Source: Sphingobium xenophagum NBRC 107872
GTDB taxonomy: Bacteria; Pseudomonadota; Alphaproteobacteria; Sphingomonadales; Sphingomonadaceae
Direction of reading: 5' to 3'
Assembly: GCF_000367345.1 (NCBI RefSeq)
Contig: NZ_BARE01000006.1
Coordinates: forward strand, 62,001 to 126,000
Length of the DNA: 64,000 nucleotides
Positions 52,055 through 60,336 of this stretch are shown piece by piece (the stretch's first letter is position 1; each line of letters starts with the position of its first letter). Below the pieces are notes generated by a model. It was not told the DNA's origin. It made no database searches and saw only the letters and a program-made list of their open reading frames with translations. The position numbers were made by a program, and so were the translations under genes.

Positions 52055-52933
52055 TCACAACATATCCACAGGCTGAAGTCCGACGCGCCGTATGGCCGCG
52101 TCGAACGGATCGGCAGGGATCGAAACAAAGTTCAGCCGTTCACGGCCCAGCGCATGTTCGATGGCGAGCTGGTATCCGGGCAGCGCCTGGCGCCGCACGA
52201 TATCGCGCAGCTCGAACGCGAAGCGTTTGGGCGGCGAGAGTGCGCCGGACTTCATGTGAAGGTGCTGGAAGTCGAAACTCCAGCCACCCTTCTGCTTGCC
52301 GCCGTGCTTGCGCACCAGACGGTAAAGCCAGCGCTCCAGCCCGCCAGTCAGTGCGAAATAGGCAGGATCGATGGTCAACACGAGTGCTTGGTCGATCACG
52401 CCCTCGTAGAACCAGTCGGGGACGATCATCTCGATCCCGAGCGCGCGGCCCGAGCCGTCGAGGCGTTCTTTCCATTCATTGATCCAGCTGAAGCGGTGCC
52501 GCCGCCGCGCGTCGCGCTGGCGGATCGAGGTCGCGATCGTGGTCGATTGCAGCCGGTCAAGCCCGGCCTTCAGCCGCTCATAGCTCGCCTTGCCAGTGCC
52601 GCGGCGTGTGAAGGCCAGGATCTCATGCGGTGTGGCAGCGATCAACCGCGATGTCGGGCGGCCCATATCGCGCGCCTCGACGATCTGGCTCGCGACCCAG
52701 ATGAGAACGTCAGCGTCCCAGATGGTCGCCATGCCATGCTCTGCCGTCGCCTCGACCAAGATCGAGACCTCGCCCATCCGGAAGTCGATCGGGCGCACGC
52801 GCTTCGACTTGGCGAGGCTGAAGAATGGCCAGGCCATCAGATCCTGCGCGTCGCGCGTAGCGATATCGCCACCAGCGCCGACGAACAATTCAAGCTGCTG
52901 GGCAGAAACCGGAAAGGGGGAGGTTCGGCGCAC
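52055..52933 (-). CDS. RepA-like replication initiator
   Basis: This 292-aa protein matches the replication initiator protein A family: LMAWPFFSLAKSKRVRPIDFRMG, DADVLIWVASQIVEARD, YERLKAGLDRLQSTTIATSI, RFSWINEWKER and LERWLYRLVRKHGGKQ, consistent with winged-helix initiator domains. Such genes on ICEs are thought to allow transient plasmid-like replication after excision. The iteron-like repeats directly downstream support this. The HTH gene upstream ends 8 bases before its start. Confidence 0.87.
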   Translation of the reverse strand: MRRTSPFPVSAQQLELFVGAGGDIATRDAQDLMAWPFFSLAKSKRVRPIDFRMGEVSILVEATAEHGMATIWDADVLIWVASQIVEARDMGRPTSRLIAATPHEILAFTRRGTGKASYERLKAGLDRLQSTTIATSIRQRDARRRHRFSWINEWKERLDGSGRALGIEMIVPDWFYEGVIDQALVLTIDPAYFALTGGLERWLYRLVRKHGGKQKGGWSFDFQHLHMKSGALSPPKRFAFELRDIVRRQALPGYQLAIEHALGRERLNFVSIPADPFDAAIRRVGLQPVDML

Positions 52934-52941
52934 GAGATCGC

Positions 52942-53214
52942 TCAGCGCCGAACCGGGGGCGTATAGCCGTCGAGCCGTTTGGCAGGGTGGACCACGCCTT
53001 TGCCGGGGTCACTGGTCGAACGGCGCAGGCCCTGTTCGGCCCAGGCGTCGAGGTCGGTGAGCGAGTAGACGATGCGCCCGCCAAGCTTGCGGTAAACAGG
53101 CCCGGTCCCGAAACAGCGGTGCTTTTCGAGCGTGCGCGCGGACAAGCCCAGATGCACAGCAGCATCGGGCGTCCGCAAGAAGCGGGCTATAACGGGAGTG
53201 GGTCTGGCATCCAT
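52942..53214 (-). CDS. Small helix-turn-helix DNA-binding protein
   Basis: This 90-aa protein has a MerR/excisionase-type winged helix (RFLRTPDAAVHLGLSARTLEKHRCFGTGPVYRKLGGRIVYSLTDLDAWAEQG). ATG 53214 has GGAG 8 bases upstream; ATG 53241 is less likely. Proteins like this lie upstream of repA on many ICEs and probably control rep or excision genes. It is transcribed with repA. Confidence 0.85.
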   Translation of the reverse strand: MDARPTPVIARFLRTPDAAVHLGLSARTLEKHRCFGTGPVYRKLGGRIVYSLTDLDAWAEQGLRRSTSDPGKGVVHPAKRLDGYTPPVRR

Positions 53215-53343
53215 CGGCTTGCTCCGCTGAGGTTCGAGCACAGCGGCGGGCTGCCGCTGGTTGCGGAGATCAATGGCGAAGCTTGAACGCTGGGAGGGAG
53301 TGACAGATTTGGGGGTGCTGAAATTGTCACCCCTTGGTGCGGG

Positions 53344-54118
53344 TCATTCGTGCCGGAGCAACTTGCGGTATCCGCCGTCCACCATGCCGCGCGCTTCGGC
53401 GATCAGCCGGAGCACGTGCCGCCTTTCGCCCGATCCCTTCCATATCGCCCCGACAAGCGGGCGCTGGCCCCGAAAGACAAGGCCAAAGGCGAGGTCGCGC
53501 GAGGAGGCACCAGCCTCCAGCGCATCGTGGACTCGCAGGAGCTGGATATGGCGCGCACGTTGGTAAGCGGAAGGCATGGATATCCGATCGGGCATAAGAC
53601 GGTCGCCGTGTGTCGCCCGATCAAAGCGGGCCGCAGCGGCAAGTCGGATGGCTGTACTTTGATCATGGAGAATAATCAGACATTCGGGGCACATGGATGG
53701 CACGGGGCGCAGGCAAAGGCGAAGCCGAGCAATTCCCTGTGCGATGACCATGTGGTGTTCGCTATTGGAAATTGCTTCCGCCAGTGACTCACAGTCGGAC
53801 GGAAGTGATACTGCTGCCTCTATATCGGCGGTTGCCAACACAACGACGTCGGGCGCTTCTGCTGGGGACCACAGGGCTGGTGCTGTTCTGGGATCGGATT
53901 CGGGCGCAGTGGGGAAAGCAAAGGCCCCACCGCCCGGCCAGGCCCTCCCGCTCTATCAGCTCAACGTCGGGGCGTGCAGCGACACGTGCTTCGGTTTCTG
54001 CATAGTCGCTGCGGTAGTCAGGATTGCGCTGCAGATACTCCTGCGCAAAATCCGCATAGTCATGATGTCGATACTGATCAGCGGTCGATGGTGACCGCCA
54101 TGACGAACCATCGGACAT
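53344..54118 (-). pseudogene. DUF6499-DUF2285 gene interrupted by a one-base frameshift
   Basis: Two overlapping - strand frames together give one typical DUF6499/DUF2285 protein: the N-terminal part starts at ATG 54118 (MSDGSSWRSPSTADQYRHHD to GRWGLCFP), and the C-terminal part continues in the next frame (TAPESDPRTAPALWSPAEAP, then VVVLATADIEA and the DUF2285 tail ending LLRHE at 53344). Removing one base in the GGGG run at 53911-53914 (+ strand) restores the frame. This may be a real mutation, a sequencing error in a homopolymer or a programmed shift. The family is an ICE-linked regulator-like protein. Confidence 0.75.
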
Positions 54119-54274
54119 AAAGACCCCTGCAATGCACAGGCGAAAAGGCCAAGCCTCAAGTCTTTGTTCATCAAGGATAAGCCGCAAGTAACCAATGGTG
54201 CGGGATATTGTGCGCGAGTCTGTAGTAAAAACTCACAATCGATTACGGTCTTGTCCGAGCTATTCGTTCTCGAA

Positions 54275-54541
54275 TCAGTGTTTTCGCGACATTTCAAGTA
54301 GATGGCGATAGCCTCGTGTCGTCATCCAGCGCGCGCGTTCAAGATGGCTGTGATGCACCAAGCGCGCGCGATCGGGCTCTTCGACAGCGTTGAGCTCGAA
54401 GATGATTTGAGCGGCTTCGCGCCAGTCAGCCCCTTCGTCGTCAGCATCAAGTAACCGTAAATACGTGACAAAATGGCGTTCGTCATAAGCCGTGATACGA
54501 ACATCGGCTGGTGGGCGGTCCTCAAATGGCGGTGTCGTCAT
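54275..54541 (-). CDS. Small conserved ICE protein (DUF2285-associated)
   Basis: This 88-aa protein has the pattern ITAYDERHFVTYLRLLDADDEGADWREAAQIIFEL, with HHSHLERARWMTTRGYRHLLEM at the end. Similar small proteins are usually encoded just upstream of the DUF6499/DUF2285 gene on ICEs and are often annotated in the DUF2285 group. Its function is unknown. It is predicted to be entirely helical. The ATG at 54541 is the most upstream start. Confidence 0.75.
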   Translation of the reverse strand: MTTPPFEDRPPADVRITAYDERHFVTYLRLLDADDEGADWREAAQIIFELNAVEEPDRARLVHHSHLERARWMTTRGYRHLLEMSRKH

Positions 54542-54712
54542 GGGACGAGCCTTCGTTTCGACTCGTTTTGCATGCCGTTACACATAGCACGAGGTTCCTC
54601 CGATTTGGAGAAATCTTGGCTTATCCGATTGCTCGCACGACGATGTTCGGCATTTGGCATAAGTGGGAGTCGTCTCGAGATTAAGACTGACGGTCAGTGT
54701 GGCTACTTACCG

Positions 54713-54726
54713 CGTATTATAATACG
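54713..54726. promoter_or_regulatory. 14-bp perfect palindrome over a -10 box
   Basis: CGTATTATAATACG is a perfect palindrome and contains TATAAT at 54718-54723, 40 bases before the start of the XRE gene at 54763. A dyad covering the promoter is a likely autoregulatory operator for that XRE protein. No clear -35 is seen. Confidence 0.5.
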
Positions 54727-54762
54727 TAGCACGGAGATACGCGACCGGTTTCTAAGCTATGG

Positions 54763-54984
54763 ATGGATATCCGTAAATTGTTCGGCGCAAATGTGCGTCA
54801 TTACCGTCTGGCAGCGGGCCTCAGCCAGGAAGCGGTTGCCGAACGGATGGACGTTGATCGCGCTCATGTGAGCCTAATCGAGCGCGGTGCGCAAAATGCC
54901 ACACTCCTCACGGTCCACGAGGCTGCGCAGGCGCTTCAAGTGAAGCCTGCCGACCTTCTCGCCGATCCGCCCGCTGGTAGCTGA
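54763..54984 (+). CDS. XRE-family regulator (ICE, + strand)
   Basis: This 73-aa protein is a bare helix-turn-helix: LFGANVRHYRLAAGLSQEAVAERMDVDRAHVSLIERGAQNATLLTVHEAAQALQVKP. It is of the type found near the replication/regulation end of ICEs, often a repressor of transfer. The ATG at 54763 has only a weak ribosome binding site; the transcript may be short-leadered. The palindrome at 54713-54726 overlaps its likely promoter. Confidence 0.85.
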   Translation: MDIRKLFGANVRHYRLAAGLSQEAVAERMDVDRAHVSLIERGAQNATLLTVHEAAQALQVKPADLLADPPAGS

Positions 54985-55000
54985 GGCTTGATCAAGCCGA

Positions 55001-55030
55001 AGCCCCGCCCGGCAGGTGCCGGGCGGGGCT
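55001..55030. terminator. 14-bp GC-rich hairpin between convergent genes
   Basis: AGCCCCGCCCGGCA (55001-55014) pairs perfectly with TGCCGGGCGGGGCT (55017-55030). It lies between the ends of the XRE gene and the convergent DUF736 gene and could act as a bidirectional terminator, though it lacks a T tract. The same stem recurs at 55928-55957. Confidence 0.5.
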
Positions 55031-55040
55031 GGCGTTCCGC

Positions 55041-55361
55041 TCAGTCGCCGTTGGTGCGGCGGGCGCGCGACCAGATCAGATTGTAGCTCTTGCTATCTTC
55101 GTCATCGAAGAGGTTGGCGAAGATCGGGGCGGTGAAGCTGGGATCGTCGAGCTTGACCGAGAGATAGTCGCGGCCTTCGTTCGAAGTCTTGGTCCAGGCG
55201 GCGCCGATTTCTGCGCGGCCGACGAAGACCCGGTGCGACGGTGCGTTGTCATTGTCGCTGGTTTCGGGGACGATGCGGACGTTCTTCTGCTGCACCGACA
55301 TGGTGACAATCTCGCCCTTATATTCGTTGCCGGTCTTGGTGAAAGTTCCGATGTTTGCCAT
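55041..55361 (-). CDS. DUF736 family protein (copy 2)
   Basis: This 106-aa protein (MANIGTFTKTGNEYKGEIVTM, SHRVFVGRAEIGAAWTKTS, YLSVKLDDPSFTAPIFANLFDDED) is a second DUF736 member. It shares the same overall pattern with copy 1 at 50461-50790, including LDDPxFxxPxxANLF and SRxxR near the end. GAAGGAAA precedes the ATG at 55361; the longer open frame upstream has no family similarity. It stands alone with a long untranslated leader region. Confidence 0.88.
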   Translation of the reverse strand: MANIGTFTKTGNEYKGEIVTMSVQQKNVRIVPETSDNDNAPSHRVFVGRAEIGAAWTKTSNEGRDYLSVKLDDPSFTAPIFANLFDDEDSKSYNLIWSRARRTNGD

Positions 55362-55972
55362 GATGATTTCCTTCAAGTTTGTCGAACCCGCGCCCATCGC
55401 GGCCTCGATGGCTGGTTGAAGGCAGGGGCTTGCGCCCGCTGCATCCGCAGGACCGAAACGGAGTGGAGGACGGCGACCAGACGGCTTTCTTGTCTCGCGA
55501 GGAATGGGCGGCACGCCCAGGGGAAGAAAGTCGGCGCAGGCGGCGTTGCAGCAAGGGATCAAGCGGCGAAGCCATCCCCTGCCAACCAAAGCCATTGAAG
55601 AGGCGGCATTGGGCTTGGGTCACACTTGACCGGGAGCCATGGCACTTTCCGGATGTTCCAGACCAGGCGGCGATGCAGAGGGTGTCGTGACACGGTGCGC
55701 TTGCAGGTTGTCACCGCATCTCCAGACGTCGCTAACGGCGATGCGCCACCGCGGGTTTGATAGGGATCCCCGCATTCGGCTAGCCACGGCCCAGTACCTT
55801 ACTGGCTGTGAGTTCTCGGCCTTGTTCCGACTCCGCAACTGCCCAGATCAGCCCGACCCAAGACGAGGTACGCAGGAACTGACACTTGATCACACGCCTG
55901 CCTCGTACCGGCTGAACTGGCCGTGCCAGCCCCGCCCGGCACTAGCCGGGCGGGGCTTGGAAAACGACGAAA
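55362..55972. other. 611-base region upstream of DUF736 copy 2
   Basis: Open frames in this stretch are short or shadow-like and none has a recognisable domain or good ribosome binding site. It contains the second copy of the GC-rich hairpin at 55928-55957. It probably holds the DUF736 promoter; its length leaves room for a structured leader or an oriT, which I cannot see directly. Confidence 0.35.
55928..55957. repeat. Second copy of the GC-rich hairpin
   Basis: AGCCCCGCCCGGC (55928-55940) and GCCGGGCGGGGCT (55945-55957) form a perfect 13-bp stem with a 4-base loop. The stem equals the one at 55001-55030, 927 bases away. It lies 15 bases past the end of the membrane-protein gene, consistent with a terminator. 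Confidence 0.5.
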
Positions 55973-56377
55973 CTAAGGGCGGACGCGGCTCCACTGCATC
56001 CAGGATGCAGAAGCGATGATCGTAGCGCCGAGCAGGGATATGATGAGTTGCCACGCGCTTGGCGGCATGGTCGCCGCAGCGATGCCATGGACGGCGTGAT
56101 AACCCGCGACGGCAGCGGGTGCAGCAAAGGCGATGCCGACAACCGCTCGTGTCAGGTCGGACTTCGCGAACGCCAGTGCGAGCTGCGCAACTGCGAGCAG
56201 GATGATCGCGGCTATGGCTGCGGCGGCGAGCGCTGCGACAATGCCACTACCCCCCCGGTAGGTGGCTGAACCGGCGAGAAATGCCACGAACAGCGGCAGG
56301 GCGTAGATCGAAAGGCGGAACAGGAGCGCGCAGCACAGAAACACTGCGACAATCATCAGGGCAAAACCGATCAGCAT
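55973..56377 (-). CDS. Small four-helix membrane protein of unknown function
   Basis: This 134-aa protein is mainly hydrophobic with about four membrane helices (MLIGFALMIVAVFLCCALLF, LPLFVAFLAGSATY, ALAAAAIAAIILLAVAQLAL, ATMPPSAWQLIISLLGATII) and a short polar end. I do not recognise a family. ATG 56377 has GGAGGA upstream, while the upstream open frame has no membrane character. It belongs to the ICE accessory set between DUF736 and the small protein at 56522. Confidence 0.7.
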   Translation of the reverse strand: MLIGFALMIVAVFLCCALLFRLSIYALPLFVAFLAGSATYRGGSGIVAALAAAAIAAIILLAVAQLALAFAKSDLTRAVVGIAFAAPAAVAGYHAVHGIAAATMPPSAWQLIISLLGATIIASASWMQWSRVRP

Positions 56378-56521
56378 GGCGTCCTCCCTGAAGCCAAGGG
56401 TAAGGGACGCGCTCTCCACCTCCACCGCAGCGCAATGTGCATGGAATCCATAGCAGAAATGCGCAACGGCTGGAATACCCGATGGGCATCCAGCCACGCG
56501 GCGCAACGCGATTTGGCGCGC

Positions 56522-56686
56522 TCAAGGATTGAACGGGTCATATTCACGAACGATGCTGCTGGGATCGCCGTCGAATTCGGAAGTGGGAATAGCGGCGAAA
56601 CCATCACCGGCCTGGAACAGGGTGACGCAGACCATCAGGGTGCGGGAGAGGCTCCAGGCGTGACTCTGTGCGATGGTGAGTGACAT
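56522..56686 (-). CDS. Very small ICE-associated protein
   Basis: This 54-aa protein (start ATG 56686, with GGAG upstream) reads SHAWSLSRTLMVCVTLFQAG, then DEFDGDPSS-like acidic residues and EYDPFNP at the end. Similar very short proteins with an end like FDGDPxxIVxExDPF are common on alphaproteobacterial ICEs. It has no assigned function. Confidence 0.6.
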   Translation of the reverse strand: MSLTIAQSHAWSLSRTLMVCVTLFQAGDGFAAIPTSEFDGDPSSIVREYDPFNP

Positions 56687-56977
56687 GTTCGAGCTCCTGT
56701 CTCGGAGCAGGGACCATCCCCGCTCGACAGGCCCCGGACAGACGGCGCAAAGCCGCAATCACCACGAAGGCGCAGACGCAGTGGCCGCACGCGCAGCGTA
56801 GCGGACCCTTCACGGGTTGATTGAATGAGGCTTGGGGTCGGCCAACGGATTGGCCTTTGAGAGTGGGGTGGTTAAAGTAGACCGATCAGGTTGAACTCAC
56901 CAAAAGCGGGAAGCTTGCATCGTCTCTGTGCTTGAAGCTGCTTTGACGACCGGCTCCTTTCGACTAATGCCACCCGC

Positions 56978-57985
56978 ATGACGACTGTATTTTTTTCATG
57001 GCAAAGCGACATTGCCCAACATTCGACAACGCGCGCTATACGAAATGCAATCGCGACTGCGGCAGCTGCAGCTACCGCCAAATTTGGCACAACCGTTGTT
57101 CCTGAAGAGGCGACCAGAAATGTGCCCGGTTCTCCCTACATCCCGTTCAAATTGGCTGAGAAAATTCGAAAGAGCGACATCTTTATTGCAGACATTACAA
57201 CGGTAGCGCTCACGTCGTCATCAAAAAGCGTCCCAAATCCGAATGTGGCATATGAGCTTGGGCTAGCTGCCGCTCACCTTGGATGGGACCGTGTTATTCT
57301 GCTGTTCAATGAAGCTGTTGCGGAGTTCAAAGACCTTCCATTCGACTTTGATCGCCATAGAATATCGAAGTATAGGATTGCCGAAGCGAAAACGGTTGCA
57401 AGCGCCAAACAAAATTCACTTGCCGCGCTTGTCACTTTAGCGATTGATACGATAATTGATCAGGACCCACCGCGTCCGCGTGATTTGGAGGACAAGTCAG
57501 ACGCAGATATCAAAAGGGCGCGCGATATTGCAAACCTCCGCTGGTTTTTCCGACACATGTCAATCGACATGCTCGGCGTGCACACGCGCGACATGCCTGA
57601 TATGCTGCACTATTTTGCTCCGGTAATGTTTGACGGCCTAGATGCGGTGTTGAATAGCCCTAGCTTCAAACTCTATGACGGCGGTCTCGAAAAGCTTTTA
57701 CGAACCATGGTCCGGAAACTCGGCAAATCGCTTACCTATGACAATCACTATAGAGATTTGAACAATATATGGGTCCAGGCTTTCGGACAGCCAGGCCCGT
57801 ATCGCGACTTTCAAAAAGAAATGGTAGCAGCTGCAGAAATTCGGAAAATCGTCGCGTCTCTTGCTCGCGATCTCGAAAAAGTAATCAAAGCCGTTCGGCA
57901 AGACTATCTTGAAATTGATCTGGATGAAGCCAGTAAGCACTTTGCGCAGGAATATCGCGACATGACCCAACGATCCCAACCATAA
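56978..57985 (+). CDS. TIR-like domain protein (candidate defence effector)
   Basis: This 335-aa protein begins with a Rossmann-like, TIR/deoxyribosyltransferase-type domain (about 1-150): VFFSWQSDIAQHSTTRAI, PGSPYIPFKLAEKIRKSDIFIADIT, NPNVAYELGLAAAHLGWDRVILLFN. The NPNVAYELG segment with Glu is the usual catalytic region in such folds. The C-terminal half is helical with no match. Many stand-alone TIR proteins cleave NAD+ on infection, but that is not shown here. The gene is noticeably AT-richer than its neighbours, suggesting recent acquisition. Confidence 0.6.
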   Translation: MTTVFFSWQSDIAQHSTTRAIRNAIATAAAAATAKFGTTVVPEEATRNVPGSPYIPFKLAEKIRKSDIFIADITTVALTSSSKSVPNPNVAYELGLAAAHLGWDRVILLFNEAVAEFKDLPFDFDRHRISKYRIAEAKTVASAKQNSLAALVTLAIDTIIDQDPPRPRDLEDKSDADIKRARDIANLRWFFRHMSIDMLGVHTRDMPDMLHYFAPVMFDGLDAVLNSPSFKLYDGGLEKLLRTMVRKLGKSLTYDNHYRDLNNIWVQAFGQPGPYRDFQKEMVAAAEIRKIVASLARDLEKVIKAVRQDYLEIDLDEASKHFAQEYRDMTQRSQP

Positions 57986-58030
57986 CACGTAGTGCACTCT
58001 CGTGAGGTTGGCGACATTTGAAATTATCGG

Positions 58031-58948
58031 TCATTCGAGCGCCCACACCGAAATCCCCATTTTGCGCGCCTTGTCGACCAAGTTGGCATTGATGCCATTG
58101 CCCGGACAGGCAACCACGGCCTTGGGAAGGACTTCGAGCATCTGATCGTTGCGGCGGAACGGAGCAGCCTTTTTGAACCGATCCCAGTCGGGCCGAAACG
58201 GAACGTGGGTGATCTTGCGTGCGCGTGCCCAGAGCGAGGCGATATGTTCGCCGCCGGTCGGGTTGCCGCCGTGCAACAGGACCATGTCGGGATATTTGGC
58301 GAGAACTTTGTCGAGCGCAGCCCAGATACGGTTGTGATCCTGATATGCGGGACCAGATGTGAACGCGATGCGGGTGCCGGCGGGCAGCATTGGCTCGGTT
58401 TCAGAACGGCGCTTGGCGGCAAGGAAGTCACGGCTGTCGATCATGGCAGCGGTCAGGGTGCGATGATTCACCAGTGATCCGGTGCGCGGCGTCCAGGCTT
58501 TGCGGAAATGTGCTTCGAACTGGTCGGAAGCGGCCTCGCGCATGAACTCCATGGCGTTGCGCCGTTCGATCAGGCCGATGCCTTCCCGAATCTGACGCTC
58601 AAGCTCGACCGATTTGACCTCGGAGCCGTCCTGCTCGCGCTGGCTGCGCTTCTGGGCGTCTTCATTGTCGTCGAGCTCGCGCTGGATGCGGAATTCGGCG
58701 CGGTGGAAGATGTTCGCGAGCGACCAGCATAGGTCTTCAAGGTCGGGTTCGAGTCTTGTGTCGATCATGGTGGCGATGAGGGCGTCGAACATGTCGGCGA
58801 CTGCGCCCGCGGCGATGCGCTCTTCGGGGAGTGGTCGCGGGTCGGCGTCATCCGAGAAGGGGCGATAGCCGTAGAGGGCGATTTCATCGAGGAGATGGGC
58901 GGTGGGTGAGATTTCGTGTTCGGGTTCAGCGTCGGGCAGTTTGGTCAT
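58031..58948 (-). CDS. DUF2493 (SLOG-like) protein
   Basis: This 305-aa protein has an unassigned helical N-terminus (residues 1-180) and a C-terminal DUF2493/SLOG domain (TRIAFTSGPAYQDHNRIW, MVLLHGGNPTGGEHIASLWA, VVACPGNGINANLVDKARKMGISVW). SLOG domains bind nucleotides and are frequent on ICEs next to the primase and helicase genes, as here. ATG 58948 has AAGGA upstream. The function is unknown. Confidence 0.85.
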   Translation of the reverse strand: MTKLPDAEPEHEISPTAHLLDEIALYGYRPFSDDADPRPLPEERIAAGAVADMFDALIATMIDTRLEPDLEDLCWSLANIFHRAEFRIQRELDDNEDAQKRSQREQDGSEVKSVELERQIREGIGLIERRNAMEFMREAASDQFEAHFRKAWTPRTGSLVNHRTLTAAMIDSRDFLAAKRRSETEPMLPAGTRIAFTSGPAYQDHNRIWAALDKVLAKYPDMVLLHGGNPTGGEHIASLWARARKITHVPFRPDWDRFKKAAPFRRNDQMLEVLPKAVVACPGNGINANLVDKARKMGISVWALE

Positions 58949-59058
58949 GGCGCGTATCCTTGGGGCCTTGGGACCGGGCACATTGCCCGGCCTTCATGGG
59001 TGTCCCTCTGACCGGCTGACGGGAGGGCGCACCCGCTCGGGCCGAAGCGCAGCGGAGG

Positions 59059-59136
59059 ATGGCGGACGGGCGGCTATTTTGGTTCGCGATGGAAAGGCGC
59101 GTATGCGCCGCCGGAAAATAGCCGCAGGACCGCCAT
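59059..59136. other. Long nested inverted repeat
   Basis: ATGGCGG (59059-59065) pairs with CCGCCAT (59130-59136), GCGGCTATTTT (59070-59080) with AAAATAGCCGC (59115-59125), and GGCGC (59096-59100) with GCGCC (59105-59109). The nested arms could form a cruciform or RNA hairpin. It lies in the 300-base gap between the DUF2493 and primase genes. No use is known. Confidence 0.5.
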
Positions 59137-59252
59137 TGCGGCCTCCCGGCAGCCGGTCTCTCGGACGCCTCCCCGGAAGGCCAGGCGTCGCCGAGAACCT
59201 AACTCTGGATAGTGCGCGCCACCACAGCTCGATCGTCCGACCCCGTATCGGC

Positions 59253-60335
59253 TCAGCCAGTGTCGTTGGAGAAGCGTGTCCGATCCTGCTCGTGCAGCAG
59301 AAGGTAAACCTGCTGACCAAGCACCGATGCGCCATGTTCGCGCAGGTCGTCGTTGAAGTCGCCCAGCTCAGGCATCAGCGAAACGAGTTCGATACCTGCT
59401 GCCTGCGTGCGGTCGGTCAGGATGCCAAACGCCGCGTCGCCTGCCGCATCCCGGTCGCGCGCGACATAGAGACGCTGGAGTGTTGGTGGGAACAGGATGG
59501 CCGCGAGATGCGCCGACGAGGTGGCGGCCGCCATCGGCATGGTCGGCAGGACTTCGCGCAACGACAGCATGGTTTCGATGCCTTCGCCCGCGATCAGGAC
59601 GTCATCCACAATTCCAAACCGGACTGCGTTGCCGAGAATGTCACCCATGGCCCGACGCGGTGATGCGACATTGGCTTTCATGCCGCCCGATGGATGGAGC
59701 CATGTGCGATGCGTGCCGGTCTGCGCACCATCTGCATCCGTCACAGCTGCAATCAGTGCCGGGAAAGCGCCGGGTGTTCCAGGGACATCATCGTCATTGG
59801 GCCGGTAGTAACAGCGCGGATGGAAGCGCAGGGCTGACAGGTTGATTGCCCGCGTGATGCTGCGCGAGCGCAGATAGGTTTCCGCCAGCGATCCGGTCAG
59901 CGGCTTCGAGGCGGCGAACAGGCGTCTGGCAGCAGTTGTGGACCCTGCTCGTGCGGGCTTGGCGAAGGCTACGGGAGTGCGCTCGACGTCCAATGCCGAT
60001 GGTGGCAGGCTGAGGAAGCGTTCGGCCTCATCGATGGTTTCGGACAGTCGACCATGCCGTTGGTTGAGTCGGATGAGATCGATGAGATCCCCATGTTCGC
60101 CGGTCGCAGCATCGACCCAGTTGCCGATCCTGCCGCGCTCGGTCTCGAACAGGCGGACGTAAAGGCTGCGCCCAGGGGTCCCCGCGATATCTCCGACCAT
60201 CCAGTAGCGGCCTTCGCGCCTGCCTGCGGGCAAATAGTGACGGCAAACGGCCTGCACATTTTGTGCAAGCCGTTCCGACAATTCCGCCGCGCGATTGGAA
60301 TTCCTGCCCCCTTCGAATTTACTCAGGACATGCAT
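59253..60335 (-). CDS. Toprim-domain DNA primase-like protein (DUF7146)
   Basis: This 360-aa protein has a zinc-less primase N-terminus (DUF7146-like; LFETERGRIGNWVDAATGEHGDLIDLI) and a Toprim domain with VLIAGEGIETMLSL (Glu) and LYVARDRDAAGDAAF (DxD). Such proteins on ICEs prime replication of the transferred strand. It begins one base after the helicase stop and is followed by DUF2493, an arrangement typical of these elements. Confidence 0.85.
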   Translation of the reverse strand: MHVLSKFEGGRNSNRAAELSERLAQNVQAVCRHYLPAGRREGRYWMVGDIAGTPGRSLYVRLFETERGRIGNWVDAATGEHGDLIDLIRLNQRHGRLSETIDEAERFLSLPPSALDVERTPVAFAKPARAGSTTAARRLFAASKPLTGSLAETYLRSRSITRAINLSALRFHPRCYYRPNDDDVPGTPGAFPALIAAVTDADGAQTGTHRTWLHPSGGMKANVASPRRAMGDILGNAVRFGIVDDVLIAGEGIETMLSLREVLPTMPMAAATSSAHLAAILFPPTLQRLYVARDRDAAGDAAFGILTDRTQAAGIELVSLMPELGDFNDDLREHGASVLGQQVYLLLHEQDRTRFSNDTG

Positions 60336-60336
60336 G

